Numbered from the stretch's first letter, positions 39,844-48,950 are shown. The stretch is 64,000 bases of DNA from Croceicoccus sp. (GCA_002694745.1 NZMY01000014.1:124001-188000), one strand, 5' to 3'. Numbers and translations are program-made. Notes: generated by a model from the letters alone, not told the origin.

Positions 39844-40698
39844 TCAGGCGGCCATATTGTCGATCAGCCGCGTGCCGCCGATCCGCGCCGCCACGAATAG
39901 CCGCGCATGGCCGTTCGGCGCATCCAGCAATTCGATGCTGTCGGCGTCGCGCAATTCGGTATAGTCGACACTGTCGAACCCGGCGGCGAGGATCGCGGAC
40001 CTCAGGTCCGCCAAGACGGCGGCGGTGGCGTCATGGCCCAGCCGCGCGATGGCCTCGCGCATCGCTACGTTCAGCCTGCCCGCCGCCTGCCTCTGCTCCG
40101 GCGAGAGATAGGCGTTGCGCGAGCTCATCGCCAGCCCGTCCGCCTCGCGCACGATGGGCACGCCGAGGATGGCGTCGGCATGCGGCAGGGCCAGGTCGAG
40201 ATCGCGGGCCATGCGGCGGATCACGGCCAGTTGCTGCCAGTCCTTTTCCCCGAACAGCGCGATATCGGGGCGGACCTGGTTGAACAGCTTGCACACCACG
40301 GTCGCCACCCCGTCGAAATGGCCGGGCCGGTCCGCGCCGCACAGCCCCGCGCTGACGCCCGAAACGCTGATGTTGGTCGCATAGCCCTGCGGATACATCG
40401 CGCCGACATCGGGCGCCCACAGCAGGTCCACGCCCTCGGCCTCGAGCAACCGGCTGTCGCGCTCCATCTGGCGCGGATAGGCGTCCAGATCCTCGTTCGG
40501 GCCGAACTGCCGGGGGTTCACGAAGATCGACACGGCGACCAGCCCGGCCAGTTCCTTCGCGCGGCGCACCAGCGTCAGGTGCCCCTCGTGCAGCGCGCCC
40601 ATCGTCGGGACCAGCGCCAGCCTTGTGCCCGCTCCAGCCTGCTCGCGAAGGGCATCCACTGTCTGCCGTAGTGGATTCAACGCGTGAACGGTTTGCAT
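39844..40698 (-). CDS. panC: Pantothenate synthetase
   Basis: A 284-residue protein from ATG 40698 (MQTVHALNPLRQ); the open frame continues far upstream over mipZ as a shadow. Family motifs are VPTMGALHEGHLTLVRRA (HIGH-like), SIFVNPRQFGPNEDLDAYPR, the LFGEKDWQQLAVIRRM KMSKS-equivalent region and SSRNAYLSP. It joins pantoate and beta-alanine with ATP to make pantothenate for CoA. It is divergent from mipZ with about 100 bases between the starts. Confidence 0.96.
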   Translation of the reverse strand: MQTVHALNPLRQTVDALREQAGAGTRLALVPTMGALHEGHLTLVRRAKELAGLVAVSIFVNPRQFGPNEDLDAYPRQMERDSRLLEAEGVDLLWAPDVGAMYPQGYATNISVSGVSAGLCGADRPGHFDGVATVVCKLFNQVRPDIALFGEKDWQQLAVIRRMARDLDLALPHADAILGVPIVREADGLAMSSRNAYLSPEQRQAAGRLNVAMREAIARLGHDATAAVLADLRSAILAAGFDSVDYTELRDADSIELLDAPNGHARLFVAARIGGTRLIDNMAA

Positions 40699-40797
40699 CT
40701 TGGGAGTCCCGCTTGGTAGTCTGTGGTAATGTCGGCGCGGGTGTAACGCGCAATCCGGCAGCGTAAAGCCATTTGGCGCAAGCGAGTTGACCGATCT

Positions 40798-41601
40798 ATG
40801 AGCCAGCCACACCGCATCGTCTTCGCCAATGGAAAGGGCGGAACGGGCAAATCGACCACCGCGGTGCATGTTGCCGTGGCGCTTGCCTATCAGGGCGCGA
40901 AGGTCGCGGCGCTCGACCTCGACCACCGGCAGCGCACCTTTTTCCGCTATTTCGAGAACCGGCTGGATACCGAGAAGCGGCGCGGCATCGAATTGCCCGG
41001 CGCGATGGTCGGCGTGTTCGGCGGGCCTTCTATCGAGATACTGGAAGCCATGATCGACGAGGCGAGCGAGGGGATGGACTACCTGATCTTCGACACCGCG
41101 GGCCGCGACGACAAATATGCGCGCCATGTCGCCACCACGGCGGATACGCTGGTCACGCCGCTCAACGACAGTTTCGTCGATTTCGACCTGTTCGGCCATG
41201 TCGATCCCGACACGTTCAAGGTCAAGAAACTGTCCTTCTATGCCGAGCTGATGTTCGAGGCGCGCAAGAAGCGCGGCCTTTCGGCGCAGGGCGGTCGGCG
41301 CGAGATGGACTGGATCGTGGTGCGCAACCGCACCCAGCATATCGAGGCGCGCAACATGCGCCGCCTTGAATTCGCATTGTCGGAATTGTCGAAGCGCGTC
41401 GGCTTCCGCACTGCGCCCGGCCTGTCCGAACGCGTGATCTATCGCGAGCTGTTCCCCGCGGGACTGACCCTGCTGGACAAGGGGCATCTGGGCGACATGG
41501 CGACCAGCCATCTGGTCGCGCGGCAGGAACTGCGTTCGCTGGTCAAGGCGCTGAACCTGCCGCCTGTCGAGCGCCGCGACGAGGTGGGCGAAGCCGCGTG
41601 A
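40798..41601 (+). CDS. mipZ: MipZ, ParA-like division-site positioning ATPase
   Basis: A 267-residue deviant-Walker ATPase: ANGKGGTGKSTT at 10-21 with the signature lysine Lys13, switch I region LDLDHRQRTFFRYFENR (39-55) and Walker B LIFDTAGRDD. The DLDxRQRT-x-RYxENR pattern is characteristic of MipZ of Caulobacter and relatives, which forms polar gradients through ParB and blocks FtsZ assembly away from mid-cell. It overlaps the following J-domain gene (GTGA). No parB is in the window, as usual for mipZ. Confidence 0.92.
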   Translation: MSQPHRIVFANGKGGTGKSTTAVHVAVALAYQGAKVAALDLDHRQRTFFRYFENRLDTEKRRGIELPGAMVGVFGGPSIEILEAMIDEASEGMDYLIFDTAGRDDKYARHVATTADTLVTPLNDSFVDFDLFGHVDPDTFKVKKLSFYAELMFEARKKRGLSAQGGRREMDWIVVRNRTQHIEARNMRRLEFALSELSKRVGFRTAPGLSERVIYRELFPAGLTLLDKGHLGDMATSHLVARQELRSLVKALNLPPVERRDEVGEAA

Positions 41602-41882
41602 AATTCCTGATCCTCGCCATTCTGGCGCTGGTGGTGTTTCGCATGGTCTTTCACAAATGGCCGTGGGAAATGTTTCGCGAATCCGAAAAGTCGCAGCAGC
41701 GCGCGCAGGCCCGCGCCCTGCTGGGGGTGGACCGCAATGCCAGCCGCGAGGATATTCTGGCGGCGCACAGGCGGCTGATCCTTACCGCCCATCCGGACAA
41801 GGGCGGATCGCCGGAAGAGGTGTTTCGCATCGACGCGGCGCGTGACATATTGCTGGAACAAACTGTCCCCACCAAACGCTAA
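41598..41882 (+). CDS. Small membrane-anchored J-domain protein
   Basis: A 94-residue protein starting at GTG 41598, which overlaps the mipZ stop. One N-terminal membrane segment ([17 protein letters not shown]) is followed by a short linker and a J domain with [23 protein letters not shown] and the essential HPD in [12 protein letters not shown]. The layout resembles TIM14/DjlC-like co-chaperones that recruit DnaK to the membrane. Operon position after mipZ is suggestive of an envelope or division link, by inference. Confidence 0.85.
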   Translation: MKFLILAILALVVFRMVFHKWPWEMFRESEKSQQRAQARALLGVDRNASREDILAAHRRLILTAHPDKGGSPEEVFRIDAARDILLEQTVPTKR

Positions 41883-41968
41883 GCGTGGGTCTCTGCCGAT
41901 TGCGTCCTGCGACCGGCGTCCTGCAGATAGCGTCCAGCATATTGTCCAGCGTTGCGAAAGGCATCTTC

Positions 41969-43381
41969 ATGTCCCATCAGTTCCACCCCACTGTCCTGCG
42001 CGAATACGACATTCGCGGCATCATCGGCGAGACGCTGGGCCCCGACGATGCCCGCGCGATCGGGCGCGGCTTTGCCACGCTGCTGCGGCGGGCGGGCGGC
42101 AGCCGGGTGGCGGTCGGCTATGACGGGCGCGTATCGTCGCCCACGCTGGAACACGCGCTGGTCGAGGGGCTGAACGCCAGTGGCTGCGACGTGGTGCGGA
42201 TCGGCCTCGGCCCCACGCCCATGCTCTATTACGCCGAGGCGTCAGCCGAAGATGTCGATGGCGGCATTCAGATAACCGGCAGCCATAATCCCGCCAATTA
42301 CAACGGCTTCAAGATGGTATTTCAGGGACGCCCGTTTTTCGGCGCGGACATCCTGAAGATCGGCGAGATGGCCGCCGCGGGCGACTGGGACGACGGCAGC
42401 GGCACGCATGAGAAGCGCGATGTCGTCGACGCCTATATCGACGCGCTGATGAAGCCGTTCGACGGGCTTTCTGCAGGCGAGATGGAAAAGCTGTCCAGCC
42501 TGCGGATCGGCTGGGACGCGGGCAATGGCGCCGCCGGCCCCTGCCTTGAAAGACTGGTCGCGCGGCTGCCGGGCGAGCATTTCACCCTGTTCACCGAAGT
42601 CGACGGTAATTTCCCCAATCATCACCCGGACCCCACCGAAGAGAAGAACCTTGCCGATCTGAAGACGCTGGTGGCCGAGAAGAATCTCGACTTCGGCGTG
42701 GCCTTCGACGGCGACGGCGACCGCATCGGTGCGATCGACGGCACGGGACGGGTTATCTGGGGTGACCAGTTGCTGATGATCTACGCCGAGGATCTGTTGA
42801 AATACCTACCCGGCGCGACGATCATCGCCGATGTGAAGGCCAGCCGCGCATTGTACGACAGCGTGGCCGAGCATGGCGGCAAGCCGCTGATGTGGAAGAC
42901 CGGCCATTCGCTGATCAAGTCGAAGATGAAGGAAACAGGCTCTCCGCTGGCGGGCGAGATGAGCGGGCATGTGTTCTTCGCCGACCAGTATTACGGCTAT
43001 GACGACGCGCTTTATGGCGGGGTGCGGCTGATTCTGGCCAGCGCGCGGCTGGGCAAGAGCGTGACCGATCTGCGTTCGGCCATGCCCGACATGATCAACA
43101 CGCCCGAAATGCGCTTTCAGGTCGACGAGAGCCGCAAGTTCGCGGTAATCGACGAGGTGAAGGCGCGGCTGGCCGATTCGATCGACGAGGTGAACGACAC
43201 CGATGGCGTGCGCGTGACCAGCGACGATGGCTGGTGGCTGCTGCGTGCATCGAACACGCAGGACGTTCTGGTCGCGCGTGCCGAAAGCGACAGCGAGGCC
43301 GGTCTTGAGCGTCTGATGGCGCAGATCGACGGTCAGCTCGCGGCCTCGGGGCTGGAGCGGGGACCGCAGGCAGGTCACTGA
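41969..43381 (+). CDS. pgmG: Phosphoglucomutase / phosphomannomutase (PgmG-type)
   Basis: A 470-residue alpha-D-phosphohexomutase. The active-site serine is in [15 protein letters not shown] near residue 105, the metal site is [12 protein letters not shown] near 247, the sugar-binding EMSGH loop is in [11 protein letters not shown] and the phosphate-binding end is RASNTQD. PgmG of sphingomonads serves both glucose and mannose phosphates for exopolysaccharide and LPS sugars. ATG 41969 has AAAGG 8 bases upstream; the frame opens at 41885. A perfect hairpin at 43401-43439 follows the stop. Confidence 0.92.
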   Translation: MSHQFHPTVLREYDIRGIIGETLGPDDARAIGRGFATLLRRAGGSRVAVGYDGRVSSPTLEHALVEGLNASGCDVVRIGLGPTPMLYYAEASAEDVDGGIQITGSHNPANYNGFKMVFQGRPFFGADILKIGEMAAAGDWDDGSGTHEKRDVVDAYIDALMKPFDGLSAGEMEKLSSLRIGWDAGNGAAGPCLERLVARLPGEHFTLFTEVDGNFPNHHPDPTEEKNLADLKTLVAEKNLDFGVAFDGDGDRIGAIDGTGRVIWGDQLLMIYAEDLLKYLPGATIIADVKASRALYDSVAEHGGKPLMWKTGHSLIKSKMKETGSPLAGEMSGHVFFADQYYGYDDALYGGVRLILASARLGKSVTDLRSAMPDMINTPEMRFQVDESRKFAVIDEVKARLADSIDEVNDTDGVRVTSDDGWWLLRASNTQDVLVARAESDSEAGLERLMAQIDGQLAASGLERGPQAGH

Positions 43382-43400
43382 CCGGCATTTCGCAAAATTT

Positions 43401-43439
43401 CCGAATCGGGCCGCGACTCGTAATCTTGGCCCGATTCGG
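43401..43439 (+). terminator. Perfect 12-bp inverted repeat after pgmG
   Basis: Arms CCGAATCGGGCC (43401-43412) and GGCCCGATTCGG (43428-43439) with a 15-base loop lie 20 bases after the pgmG stop. No T tract follows, so it may end or protect the transcript, or be a protein-binding dyad. Confidence 0.5.
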
Positions 43440-43552
43440 AAGCGATTTGATCGTGTGAAGAGCGCTCGACCCCAAAACCGGTGTGTTGCCACGCGATTTC
43501 CACAGCGGCATGGTAGCGCTAACTTGCTGTATTTTCGAGCTTACTGACATTC

Positions 43553-43599
43553 TTGCAAAATGCGCAATGATGCTTCGCTTTTTCGCAGTTGCAAAATGC
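43553..43599 (+). repeat. Two direct copies of TTGCAAAATGC
   Basis: Exact 11-mers at 43553-43563 and 43589-43599, 36 bases apart, in the gene-free stretch between pgmG and the helicase gene. They lie at the expected promoter position of the possible sRNA and may bind a regulator. Confidence 0.4.
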
Positions 43600-43687
43600 C
43601 GTGCTGCGGTGCACAAAGAACCTGCCTTTCAGGCATCCTCTCCCAAAACTTCATGGCCCGGCGGGTTTTCCCTCCGGGCCTTTTTTT
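43579..43687 (+). ncRNA. Possible small RNA ending at a strong terminator
   Basis: A candidate of roughly 110 bases. It would start below a weak CTGACA-17-ATGATG promoter (43544-43572), contains a short hairpin TGCCT-ttc-AGGCA (43623-43635), then an unpaired C/U-rich stretch TCCTCTCCC able to pair with ribosome-binding sites, and ends in the GC-rich terminator at 43655-43687. This layout is that of trans-acting alphaproteobacterial sRNAs. No known family is claimed. The start is a guess; the terminator could instead serve a leader RNA or pgmG read-through. Confidence 0.4.
43655..43687 (+). terminator. Strong rho-independent terminator
   Basis: GGCCCGG (43655-43661) pairs with CCGGGCC (43674-43680), with an inner GGG-TTTT-CCC stem, and is followed by seven T. 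It is more than 270 bases from the pgmG stop, which argues for a separate transcript in the gap. Confidence 0.85.
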
Positions 43688-43694
43688 GTCCATA

Positions 43695-43730
43695 GTCGAT
43701 GGGGGCGTCGATCCGGGCGTCGATGCGGGG
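43695..43730 (+). repeat. 12-bp tandem repeat GTCGATnnGGGC, three copies
   Basis: Units begin at 43695, 43707 and 43719, directly upstream of the helicase ATG at 43773. No function is evident; the third copy runs into a G tract. Confidence 0.6.
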
Positions 43731-43772
43731 GGGGGCAGAACCAATCGCGCCGCCATGGGTTGAAGCAGGACG

Positions 43773-46199
43773 ATGGCGGTTCCCGACACGATCAAGAGCT
43801 GGTTCGATGGCCGCGGCTGGCGCATCCGGCGGCATCAGGCAGAAATGCTGGAGGCCGACGACGCCGGGCGCCATGGCCTGCTGGCGGCCGATACGGGTGC
43901 GGGCAAGACGCTGGCGGGCTTTTTGCCGACGCTGGCCGCCTTTACGCCTGAGCGGCTGGGCGACGATCCGCCGCCTGACGGCTTGCATACGCTCTATGTT
44001 TCGCCGCTGAAGGCGCTGGCGACCGATGTGCGGCGCAACCTGCTTATACCGGTCGAGGAGATGGGCCTGCCGATCCGGATCGAGACGCGCAGCGGCGATA
44101 CGCCCTCCGACCGCAAGAAGCGCCAGCGCAGCCGGCCGCCGCATGTCCTGCTCACCACGCCCGAATCGCTGTCGCTGCTGATCTCCTACCCCGAGGCGGC
44201 GGAGCTGTTCGCCGGGCTGAAGCGCGTGGTGATCGACGAGATGCACGCCTTCGCCACGGGAAAGCGCGGCGATCTGCTGATGCTGGCGCTGGCGCGGCTG
44301 CAGGCCATTGCACCGGACATGCGTCGCAGCGGTCTGTCCGCGACGGTGGCCGATGTCGAATCCTATCGCGGCTGGCTGGCGCCATGGGGCGATCTTGATG
44401 CAGTGCAGCATGTCGTGGGTGAGCCGGGGGCGCCGCCCGACATCTCGATCCTGCTGCCCGACGAGGAACGCGTGCCGTGGGGCGGTCATGCGGCGACCTG
44501 GGCGATCCCGCAGATCTATGAGGAAGTGCGTCGCAACCGGACCACGCTGATCTTCACCAATACGCGCTTTCTGGCCGAATATATCTTCCAGAAGCTGTGG
44601 GACGTGAACGAGGACGTTCTGCCCATCGGCATCCACCACGGGTCGCTGTCGGTCGAGGCGCGGCGCAAGGTCGAGGGCGCGATGGCGCGCGGTGAATTGC
44701 GGGCGCTGGTGGCGACGGCCAGCCTGGATCTGGGGGTCGACTGGGGCGACATCGACTGCGTGATCCAGATGGGCGCTCCCAAGGGATCGTCGCGCCTGTT
44801 GCAGCGGATCGGGCGCGCCAATCACCGGCTCGACCAGCCGAGCCGCGCCTTGCTGGTGCCCGGCAACCGGTTCGAGTTTCTGGAGGCGCAGGCGGCACTG
44901 GATGCGGTGGAGGAGGGCGTGCGTGACGGAGAGGATTTCCGTCCCGGCGCGCTGGACGTGCTGGCGCAGCATGTGATGGCCTGCGCCTGCGCGGGGCCGT
45001 TTCAGGAGGATGCGCTGCTGGCGGAGGTGCGTTCGACGCTCGCCTATGTCTGGCTGGACGAGAAGATCTGGCAGCGCGTGCTGAAGTTCGTCGAGAGCGG
45101 CGGCTATGCGCTGCAGGCCTATGAACGGTTCAAGCGGATCACGCGCGAGGAGGGCGGATGGTGGCGGCTGACCCATCCCGAACATGCCGCGCGCCACCGC
45201 CTGAACGCGGGCATCATCCTCGACGGCGAGATGCTGACGGTGCGGTTCCGCAACGGGCGATCGCTGGGGCGGGTCGAGGAGAATTTCGCCGCCAGCCTGA
45301 CCGTGGGCGATACGTTCCAGTTCGCGGGGCTGGACCTTGAGGTGGAGTCGATCAAGGAAGTCGAACTGATCGTCAGGGCCGCCAAGAAATCGGCGATGAT
45401 CCCCAGCTATGGCGGGGCGCGCATGCCGCTGACCACGCATCTGGCGGACCGGGTGCGCGGATTGCTGATCGACCGGGCCGGCTGGGCGCGGTTTCCCGAC
45501 GACGTGCGCGAATGGCTTGAGGTGCAGGACTGGCGCAGCGAGCTGCCCGGACCGGGCGAATTGCTGGTCGAGAGTTTCCCGCATGAAAGCCGCGAATATA
45601 GCGTGTTCTATACGTTTGAGGGCTGGAACGCGAACCAGTCGCTGGGGATGCTGGTCACCCGGCGGATGGAGGACCGGGGGCTGGGACCGCTGGGCTTCGT
45701 AGCCAATGATTATTCGCTCGCCGTATGGGGGCTGCGCGCGATCGAGGATCCGGCGGCGATCCTGTCACCTGATATCCTTGCGCATGAATTCACCGACTGG
45801 GTGACCAATTCGCACCTGCTGCGCCGCGCGTTTCGCGAGGTGGCGGTGATCGGCGGAATGGTAGAACGGCAGCAACCGGGCAAGCGCAAGACGGGCAAGC
45901 AGGTCACGTTCTCGACCGACCTGATCTATGACGTGCTGCGCAAGTACGAGCCCGACCACGTGCTGATCGAAGCGGCCTGGCAGGATGCGCGCACCCGCAT
46001 GACCGACGTGGGCAGGCTGGCCAATGTGCTGGAACGGGCGGAGCGCGAGACGGTGCATGTGCGGCTCGACCGGGTCAGCCCGCTCGCCGTTCCCGTGCTG
46101 GTCACGATCGGGCGAGAGCGCATGCCCGCCGGTTCCGCCGATGACGAGATGCTGGTGGAGGCGGAGAGCATCGTCTCGCTGGCCATGACGCCGGAATAG
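43773..46199 (+). CDS. Lhr-like, ligase-associated DEXH-box DNA helicase
   Basis: An 808-residue SF2 helicase. WRIRRHQAEML and Walker A LLAADTGAGKTLAG (about 37-50), YVSPLKALA (Ia), LLTTPESLSLL (Ic), VIDEMHAF (II, DEMH), SGLSATV (III), TLIFTNTRFLAE (IV), ASLDLGVDWGDID (V) and QRIGRANHR (VI) are all present, followed by an Lhr-core C-terminal region. It matches the ligase-associated DNA damage response DEXH helicase family, which usually sits near a nuclease, ligase and phosphoesterase; those partners are not in this window. Confidence 0.9.
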   Translation: MAVPDTIKSWFDGRGWRIRRHQAEMLEADDAGRHGLLAADTGAGKTLAGFLPTLAAFTPERLGDDPPPDGLHTLYVSPLKALATDVRRNLLIPVEEMGLPIRIETRSGDTPSDRKKRQRSRPPHVLLTTPESLSLLISYPEAAELFAGLKRVVIDEMHAFATGKRGDLLMLALARLQAIAPDMRRSGLSATVADVESYRGWLAPWGDLDAVQHVVGEPGAPPDISILLPDEERVPWGGHAATWAIPQIYEEVRRNRTTLIFTNTRFLAEYIFQKLWDVNEDVLPIGIHHGSLSVEARRKVEGAMARGELRALVATASLDLGVDWGDIDCVIQMGAPKGSSRLLQRIGRANHRLDQPSRALLVPGNRFEFLEAQAALDAVEEGVRDGEDFRPGALDVLAQHVMACACAGPFQEDALLAEVRSTLAYVWLDEKIWQRVLKFVESGGYALQAYERFKRITREEGGWWRLTHPEHAARHRLNAGIILDGEMLTVRFRNGRSLGRVEENFAASLTVGDTFQFAGLDLEVESIKEVELIVRAAKKSAMIPSYGGARMPLTTHLADRVRGLLIDRAGWARFPDDVREWLEVQDWRSELPGPGELLVESFPHESREYSVFYTFEGWNANQSLGMLVTRRMEDRGLGPLGFVANDYSLAVWGLRAIEDPAAILSPDILAHEFTDWVTNSHLLRRAFREVAVIGGMVERQQPGKRKTGKQVTFSTDLIYDVLRKYEPDHVLIEAAWQDARTRMTDVGRLANVLERAERETVHVRLDRVSPLAVPVLVTIGRERMPAGSADDEMLVEAESIVSLAMTPE

Positions 46200-46214
46200 G
46201 CGGCGCACGGCCCA

Positions 46215-46244
46215 AACAAAAAGGGCGGACCCGAAGGCCCGCCC
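46215..46244 (-). terminator. Terminator of the tonB-exbB-exbD operon
   Basis: Read on the minus strand, GGGCGG and CCGCCC arms (46223-46228 and 46239-46244) are followed by a T-rich run (AAACAAAAA on the plus strand). It lies 26 bases after the last exbD and also separates the convergent helicase gene. Confidence 0.8.
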
Positions 46245-46269
46245 CATCTGTTTCACCGAACTTGAAAAA

Positions 46270-46737
46270 TCAGGCCGAGGTCTGCGTCGGATTGATATCC
46301 TTCGGCGCGGATTCGAACATGCGATAACGCTCGTTACCGACGAAGCCGAACTTGGTCGCGCCCGAGTTCTTGATGATTTTCAGAACTTCGGCGGTCACCT
46401 CATATGCGGTGAACTCGTCGGGCTCGAACTGCAGCTCGGGCTCTACCGGCAGCAGCAGCGATTCCTGGATCGTGCTGACCAGCTGGCCCTGCGTCAGCTC
46501 TTCGCCGTTCCACAGGATGTCGCCCTCGCGGGTGATGATCACCTTGTTCTTGATCGGGTCGATATTGACCTCGCTCGGCACATTGCTGGGCGTGGGCAGG
46601 TCGATGTTCACCGCGTGGGTGGCGACGGGGATCGACAGGATGAAGATGATGAGCATGCAGAGCATGACGTCGATAAGCGGCGTCGTGTTCATCTCCATCA
46701 TCGGGGAGCCGTCGTCGCTGCCTCCTGACATTGCCAT
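46270..46737 (-). CDS. exbD: Biopolymer transport protein ExbD/TolR family (second copy)
   Basis: A 155-residue protein with a short cytosolic start, one membrane helix carrying the proton-path Asp (TTPLIDVMLCMLIIFILSIPV, residues about 18-38) and a periplasmic domain. It is the last gene of the TonB energy-transduction operon, 32 bases after the first exbD. The periplasmic domain (EVNIDPIKNKVIITREGDILWNGE) is of the usual ExbD type. With ExbB it uses the proton gradient to drive TonB-dependent uptake. Two ExbD paralogues in one operon are common in this order. Confidence 0.93.
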   Translation of the reverse strand: MAMSGGSDDGSPMMEMNTTPLIDVMLCMLIIFILSIPVATHAVNIDLPTPSNVPSEVNIDPIKNKVIITREGDILWNGEELTQGQLVSTIQESLLLPVEPELQFEPDEFTAYEVTAEVLKIIKNSGATKFGFVGNERYRMFESAPKDINPTQTSA

Positions 46738-46769
46738 GGGTGGTCTCCTTTAAACTTTACGCGGCGCGA

Positions 46770-47300
46770 TCAGGCGTCGGGATCGATCGGCGTCGAAATG
46801 AAGCCGACGGTCGGATAGCCTGCTGCCTGGATCTGGTAGATCGCACCGGCAACGCACTTCCACGGCGCGTTCTGGTCGGCGCGGATGTGCACCTGCGGGA
46901 TCTTGTCCGGGTCCTCGGCAATCGCTTCCGGGCCGCCTTCGCGCTGGACGATGGCGTCGAGCCGGTTGAACGAACGCTCCTGCAACTCGTCCGAGTTGAC
47001 CGGGGTGTCGTTGATGTAGACGCGGCACGAACCCTCGCGCGAGGCGCCGGAATATCCGGCCTGACCGGGGCTGAGGCCCGCCACGTCGGTCGAGGTGATC
47101 GACAGCATCAGGTTCTCGACCTTGTCCTGCGATTCTTCCGATTCGATGATCGGCACCTTGAGCTGTTCGATCGACTGGATCGCGACCGGGACCGCGATCA
47201 GGAAGATGATTAGGAGCACCAGCATCACGTCCACGAGGGGCGTGGTGTTGATGTCCGACATCGGTGTCTCGGCGCCACCGCCGCCACTAGAAATCGCCAT
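46770..47300 (-). CDS. exbD: Biopolymer transport protein ExbD/TolR family (first copy)
   Basis: A 176-residue protein. The membrane helix NTTPLVDVMLVLLIIFLIAVPVA (about 18-40) includes the conserved Asp. The periplasmic domain is longer than in its neighbour and has an extra loop (TSTDVAGLSPGQAGYSGASREGSCRVY) with one Cys. It lies between exbB and the second exbD. A strong hairpin in the exbB-exbD gap could lower or stabilise its expression. The two ExbD copies probably form mixed or alternative dimers in the ExbB pentamer. Confidence 0.93.
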   Translation of the reverse strand: MAISSGGGGAETPMSDINTTPLVDVMLVLLIIFLIAVPVAIQSIEQLKVPIIESEESQDKVENLMLSITSTDVAGLSPGQAGYSGASREGSCRVYINDTPVNSDELQERSFNRLDAIVQREGGPEAIAEDPDKIPQVHIRADQNAPWKCVAGAIYQIQAAGYPTVGFISTPIDPDA

Positions 47301-47378
47301 TATCTTACCCTATCTGGCCGTTTTCGGGCCCCTGGGGGCCAATCCGCGCCTTCCGGTCGTGCCGGTCGGCGGGAAAGC

Positions 47379-47400
47379 GGGGCGGCCCGAAGACCGCCCC
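47379..47400 (-). promoter_or_regulatory. Hairpin in the exbB-exbD gap
   Basis: Seven-base arms GGGGCGG and CCGCCCC with an 8-base loop (CTTCGG-type on the minus strand) lie 9 bases after the exbB stop. There is no T run, so it probably tunes the exbB:exbD ratio by attenuation or protects the exbB mRNA end. Confidence 0.6.
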
Positions 47401-47408
47401 AATGTCAC

Positions 47409-48176
47409 TTACTTCTTCACCGTGGCGCCGGCCGTCGTCGTCGCCGGCTTGGCGGTTGCCGGAGCAGCCGTCACGGCGGGCTTGATCGTGCCGCGCGAGT
47501 TGATGTTCGCCAGGATGTCGGTCGAGAAGCCCGAGAGCTGCTCGGCGATCCGCTTGTTGCGAGCCTGCAGGTAGTTGTAGGCAAGCACGGCGGGAACGGC
47601 GACCAGCAGGCCGAGCGCGGTCATGATGAGCGCCTCACCCACGGGGCCGGCGACCTTGTCGATCGAGGCCGAACCGGCGATGCCGATGTTAATCAGCGCG
47701 CGATAGATGCCGACCACGGTGCCGAACAGGCCGATGAACGGTGCGGTTGCGCCGACGGTGGCGAGGAACGGCAGACCCGATGCGAGGCGTGCGTTGATGG
47801 TCGCTTCCGAACGGGCGAGCGAGCCGTGCAGCCAGTCGTGTGCTTCGAGGCTGTCGGTCATCTTGGCGTGCTGCTCTTCAGCGGCGAGGCCGTCGTCGAC
47901 GATCTGGCGATAGGCCGAGTTCTTGGCAAGGCGGCCGGCGCCTTCGCGAAGCGAGTTCGCGCGCCAGAAGCCCGAGCGGACTTCCTTGGCCTGACGCATG
48001 ATCTTGTTCTGCTCGAACCACTTGGTGAAGAGGATGTAGAACGAACCGAAGGACATGATGCCCAGGATGATGACGGTGGCGTAGGCGATGAAACCGCCCT
48101 GTTCCAGCGCCTCTTTGAAGCCGAACTTGTTGGCCGGCGCTTCCGAGGCAGCTGCGGCGAGGATTTCGATGATCAT
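47409..48176 (-). CDS. exbB: MotA/TolQ/ExbB proton channel protein
   Basis: A 255-residue membrane protein. Three membrane helices lie at about 28-50, 140-165 and 185-210, with the large cytosolic loop after the first. GLFGTVVGIYRALINIG and TALGLLVAVPAVLAYNYL are the conserved TolQ/ExbB helices with the Thr/Ser-lined proton path. The C-terminus is an Ala/Thr/Lys-rich tail (PAVTAAPATAKPATTTAGATVKK). It assembles with ExbD and TonB in the inner membrane. Second gene of the operon, about 100 bases after tonB. Confidence 0.95.
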   Translation of the reverse strand: MIIEILAAAASEAPANKFGFKEALEQGGFIAYATVIILGIMSFGSFYILFTKWFEQNKIMRQAKEVRSGFWRANSLREGAGRLAKNSAYRQIVDDGLAAEEQHAKMTDSLEAHDWLHGSLARSEATINARLASGLPFLATVGATAPFIGLFGTVVGIYRALINIGIAGSASIDKVAGPVGEALIMTALGLLVAVPAVLAYNYLQARNKRIAEQLSGFSTDILANINSRGTIKPAVTAAPATAKPATTTAGATVKK

Positions 48177-48278
48177 GCGGAAACTTCCTTCAATGACAGT
48201 AATTTCGTTTTGAAAATCAGGGCTTCGGAACAGCGCCTTGCGATCATTAAGCGATCGGGCCCGGCGCTGCCCGCCGCC

Positions 48279-48950
48279 TTATCTCGGGATCTGGTAACGG
48301 ATCGTCTGCGACATCGTGCTGCTGATCTCGTTGCCAGCGGCATCCAGCGCCGGGTCGTAGCGTGCATAACGCTGCATCCCTTCGCAGGCCGCCTCGTCAA
48401 GCGAGGAAGACCCGCTCGAGCTGGTAACCGAACATTCCGTGACACGGCCCCTTGCGTCGACCGTGATGCGCATACCGACGGAGCCTTCCTCCTCGTTACG
48501 CAGCGCACGGCTGGGGTAGTTGTCCTGGATCCGGGCGGCCCAGCTGCCCTGATTCTTGGCCCGCGCGCCACGTGCCTGCGAGGGAGCAGGCGGTGCCACG
48601 GGTGCCGGCGGAGCCGCAGGCGGAATGCGGACGGCCGGCGGTGACGGCGGCGGAATCGTCTGCACGGTCTTGATCTGCGGCGCGGGCCGCGTGATCTTCA
48701 CGGCCGGAGGCGGCGCAACCGGCGGAGGCGGAGCCTGCGGCGGCGGCGGTTCATCCGGCGGCGGCGGCGGAGGAGGCGGCGGTGGCGGCGGATCCTCGAT
48801 ATTTACCGCGGTGACCGTTTCCTTGACCTTCTCGATAGCCTCATACGCGAGGCCGGTGACCAAGGCATAGATGGCCGCGATATGCAGAAGGGCAACAATG
48901 ATGATCGCAGCGATCTTGTTGCCGCTCATCTGTTGGTCAGCATAAGCCAT
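48279..48950 (-). CDS. tonB: TonB energy transducer
   Basis: A 223-residue protein with an N-terminal signal anchor (IAAIIIVALLHIAAIYALVTG), a periplasmic proline-rich spacer with a run of eleven prolines then PPPPQAPPPP, and a C-terminal TonB domain (NYPSRALRNEEEGSVGMRITVDARGRVTECSVTSSSGSSSLDEAA). It couples proton-motive force to outer-membrane TonB-dependent receptors. First gene of the operon. An inverted repeat GCAGGC/GCCTGC at 48984-49003 upstream may be an operator or leader hairpin. Confidence 0.95.
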   Translation of the reverse strand: MAYADQQMSGNKIAAIIIVALLHIAAIYALVTGLAYEAIEKVKETVTAVNIEDPPPPPPPPPPPPDEPPPPQAPPPPVAPPPAVKITRPAPQIKTVQTIPPPSPPAVRIPPAAPPAPVAPPAPSQARGARAKNQGSWAARIQDNYPSRALRNEEEGSVGMRITVDARGRVTECSVTSSSGSSSLDEAACEGMQRYARYDPALDAAGNEISSTMSQTIRYQIPR

